Source: Sediminibacterium sp. (GTDB lineage Bacteria; Bacteroidota; Bacteroidia; Chitinophagales; Chitinophagaceae). Taken from it: DNA of 42,628 nucleotides. The first letter of the stretch is position 1. Each line of letters opens with the position of its first letter. Where the stretch lies: positions 1-42,628 of the forward strand of contig JALQXE010000041.1 of the NCBI GenBank assembly GCA_023263235.1, written 5' to 3'. A program made the translations under genes and the position numbers. Below the pieces are notes generated by a model. That model saw only the letters and a program-made list of their open reading frames with translations, ran no database searches and was not told where the DNA came from. Positions 41,993 to 42,628 of this stretch are shown piece after piece.

Positions 41993-42628
41993 TTATTTTA
42001 CTACTAAACTTTCATGCAAGCTTGCATCATAAGTGTATTTCCAACGTCGATGACTCCATAAATAATTAGAAGGGTTCAACTTTATTTTATCTTCTAAAAC
42101 CTTAACATATAGTGCAGTCAATTGACCGTCCTTAAAATAATTAGGCGAGGTTGTCATTACTTCATATTCGGAATGGTAATACCCTCTTTTTGTTCTGTAA
42201 AAATGAACAAATACTTGTGCTGTATTATTAAGTTTTGCTCCCTTTTCTGGTCCTTTTACAAATGGCGTCAGTCTTCCAAAAAAATTAACCCAATAAGCTT
42301 GCAATGGATTGCCGGGATTTTGATCTGCTGCCAAAGCCATTGCATAAGGTCCCTCATTTGCATATTTATGAAATTGTGTGCGAAAATTGGTGGCAGGAAT
42401 TAAAATAGAACCGTACCTAGCTCTTAAGTCATAAATTAATTTATTAAACGCTTTATTGCTCAAGGGCATATATACAGCAATAAAAGGATACTTTCCATAT
42501 TTAGCTACTCCCCAATTAGCATATTCCCAATTAAAAAAATGTCCAGCCATAATTTGTACCGATTGGCCGGTAGCATATAAATCATTTAAGACTTCTACAT
42601 TGGAGGTAAATCGTTTTTGAAAAGTTTT
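41993..42628 (-). CDS. LpxL/HtrB-type lysophospholipid acyltransferase, C-terminal part
   Basis: The gene enters from the right edge and stops at 41993; 211 codons are visible. The reading frame stays open upstream of the internal methionine at 42550 (QKRFTSNVEVLNDLYATGQS precedes it), so that methionine is not the start. The catalytic motif is H-x4-E in GHFFNWE, and ANEGPYAMALAADQNPGNP and VNFFGRLTPFVKGPEKGAKL fit the LpxL/HtrB lipid A secondary acyltransferases, which act on the inner face of the inner membrane. The N-terminal membrane helix is outside the window. It is convergent with the rhodanese gene. Confidence 0.9.
   Translation of the reverse strand, partial: KTFQKRFTSNVEVLNDLYATGQSVQIMAGHFFNWEYANWGVAKYGKYPFIAVYMPLSNKAFNKLIYDLRARYGSILIPATNFRTQFHKYANEGPYAMALAADQNPGNPLQAYWVNFFGRLTPFVKGPEKGAKLNNTAQVFVHFYRTKRGYYHSEYEVMTTSPNYFKDGQLTALYVKVLEDKIKLNPSNYLWSHRRWKYTYDASLHESLVVK

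Noticed and set aside
42122..42403. A 93-codon open frame on the plus strand opposite the acyltransferase, and many similar antisense frames across the window.
   Set aside because: They are shadows of well-recognised genes, with no domain, signal or conserved motif of their own.

Overview
The window looks like core chromosome of a Bacteroidota bacterium, most likely of the order Chitinophagales (Chitinophagaceae-like). The evidence is the low G+C content by eye, promoter -7 boxes of the TAnnTTTG type instead of TATAAT, almost no Shine-Dalgarno sequences, and several lineage markers: PorZ of the type IX secretion system, a GldA-like ATPase, DUF5606- and DUF6814-like small proteins, a GH3/serine-hydrolase fusion and a Bacteroidota-type PEP carboxylase. 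I see no tRNA, rRNA, CRISPR array, insertion sequence or phage gene. No stretch longer than about 185 bases lacks a gene.

Layout. 1-3184 (minus): the start of enolase, a GldA-like ABC ATPase, a small two-helix membrane protein and an MHS-type carboxylate transporter, divergent from acetyl-CoA synthetase (3270-5207, plus). 5260-6762 (minus): a POT peptide transporter. 6840-8126: purD. 8166-14877: the rod-shape operon mreB-mreC-mreD-mrdA(PBP2)-rodA with a metallo-beta-lactamase-fold hydrolase at its end. 14960-19706: ppc, an AlkA-like DNA glycosylase, a small secreted NTF2-like protein and a membrane-anchored M23 peptidase. 19830-26605 (plus): alaS, a secreted plug-like/double-PDZ protein, gatB and a TlpA-type lipoprotein, with two strong intrinsic terminators.

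26612-32349 (minus) reads as one tight operon: a KdnA-like aminotransferase for 8-amino-Kdo, sigma-54 (rpoN), a divergent PAP2-like membrane protein and an RND/MMPL exporter. This points to outer-membrane lipid or LPS biology carried together with a global sigma factor. 32444-38054 (plus): a DUF5606 protein, a structured intergenic stretch, the GH3/serine-hydrolase fusion and PorZ overlapping it by one base. 38051-42628: a secreted orphan, an aldose epimerase, RidA, TsaB, a cysteine-free ArsR regulator with a cysteine-free tandem rhodanese, and the C-terminal part of an LpxL/HtrB-type acyltransferase.

The common theme is the cell envelope: wall elongation, peptidoglycan hydrolysis and recycling, LPS modification and T9SS. 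Core metabolism and translation genes are interspersed. I found no clear-cut new defence or mobile system. The most unusual items are the cysteine-free ArsR/rhodanese pair, the plug-like/PDZ protein, the kdnA-rpoN operon and the structured spacer at 32838-32984.
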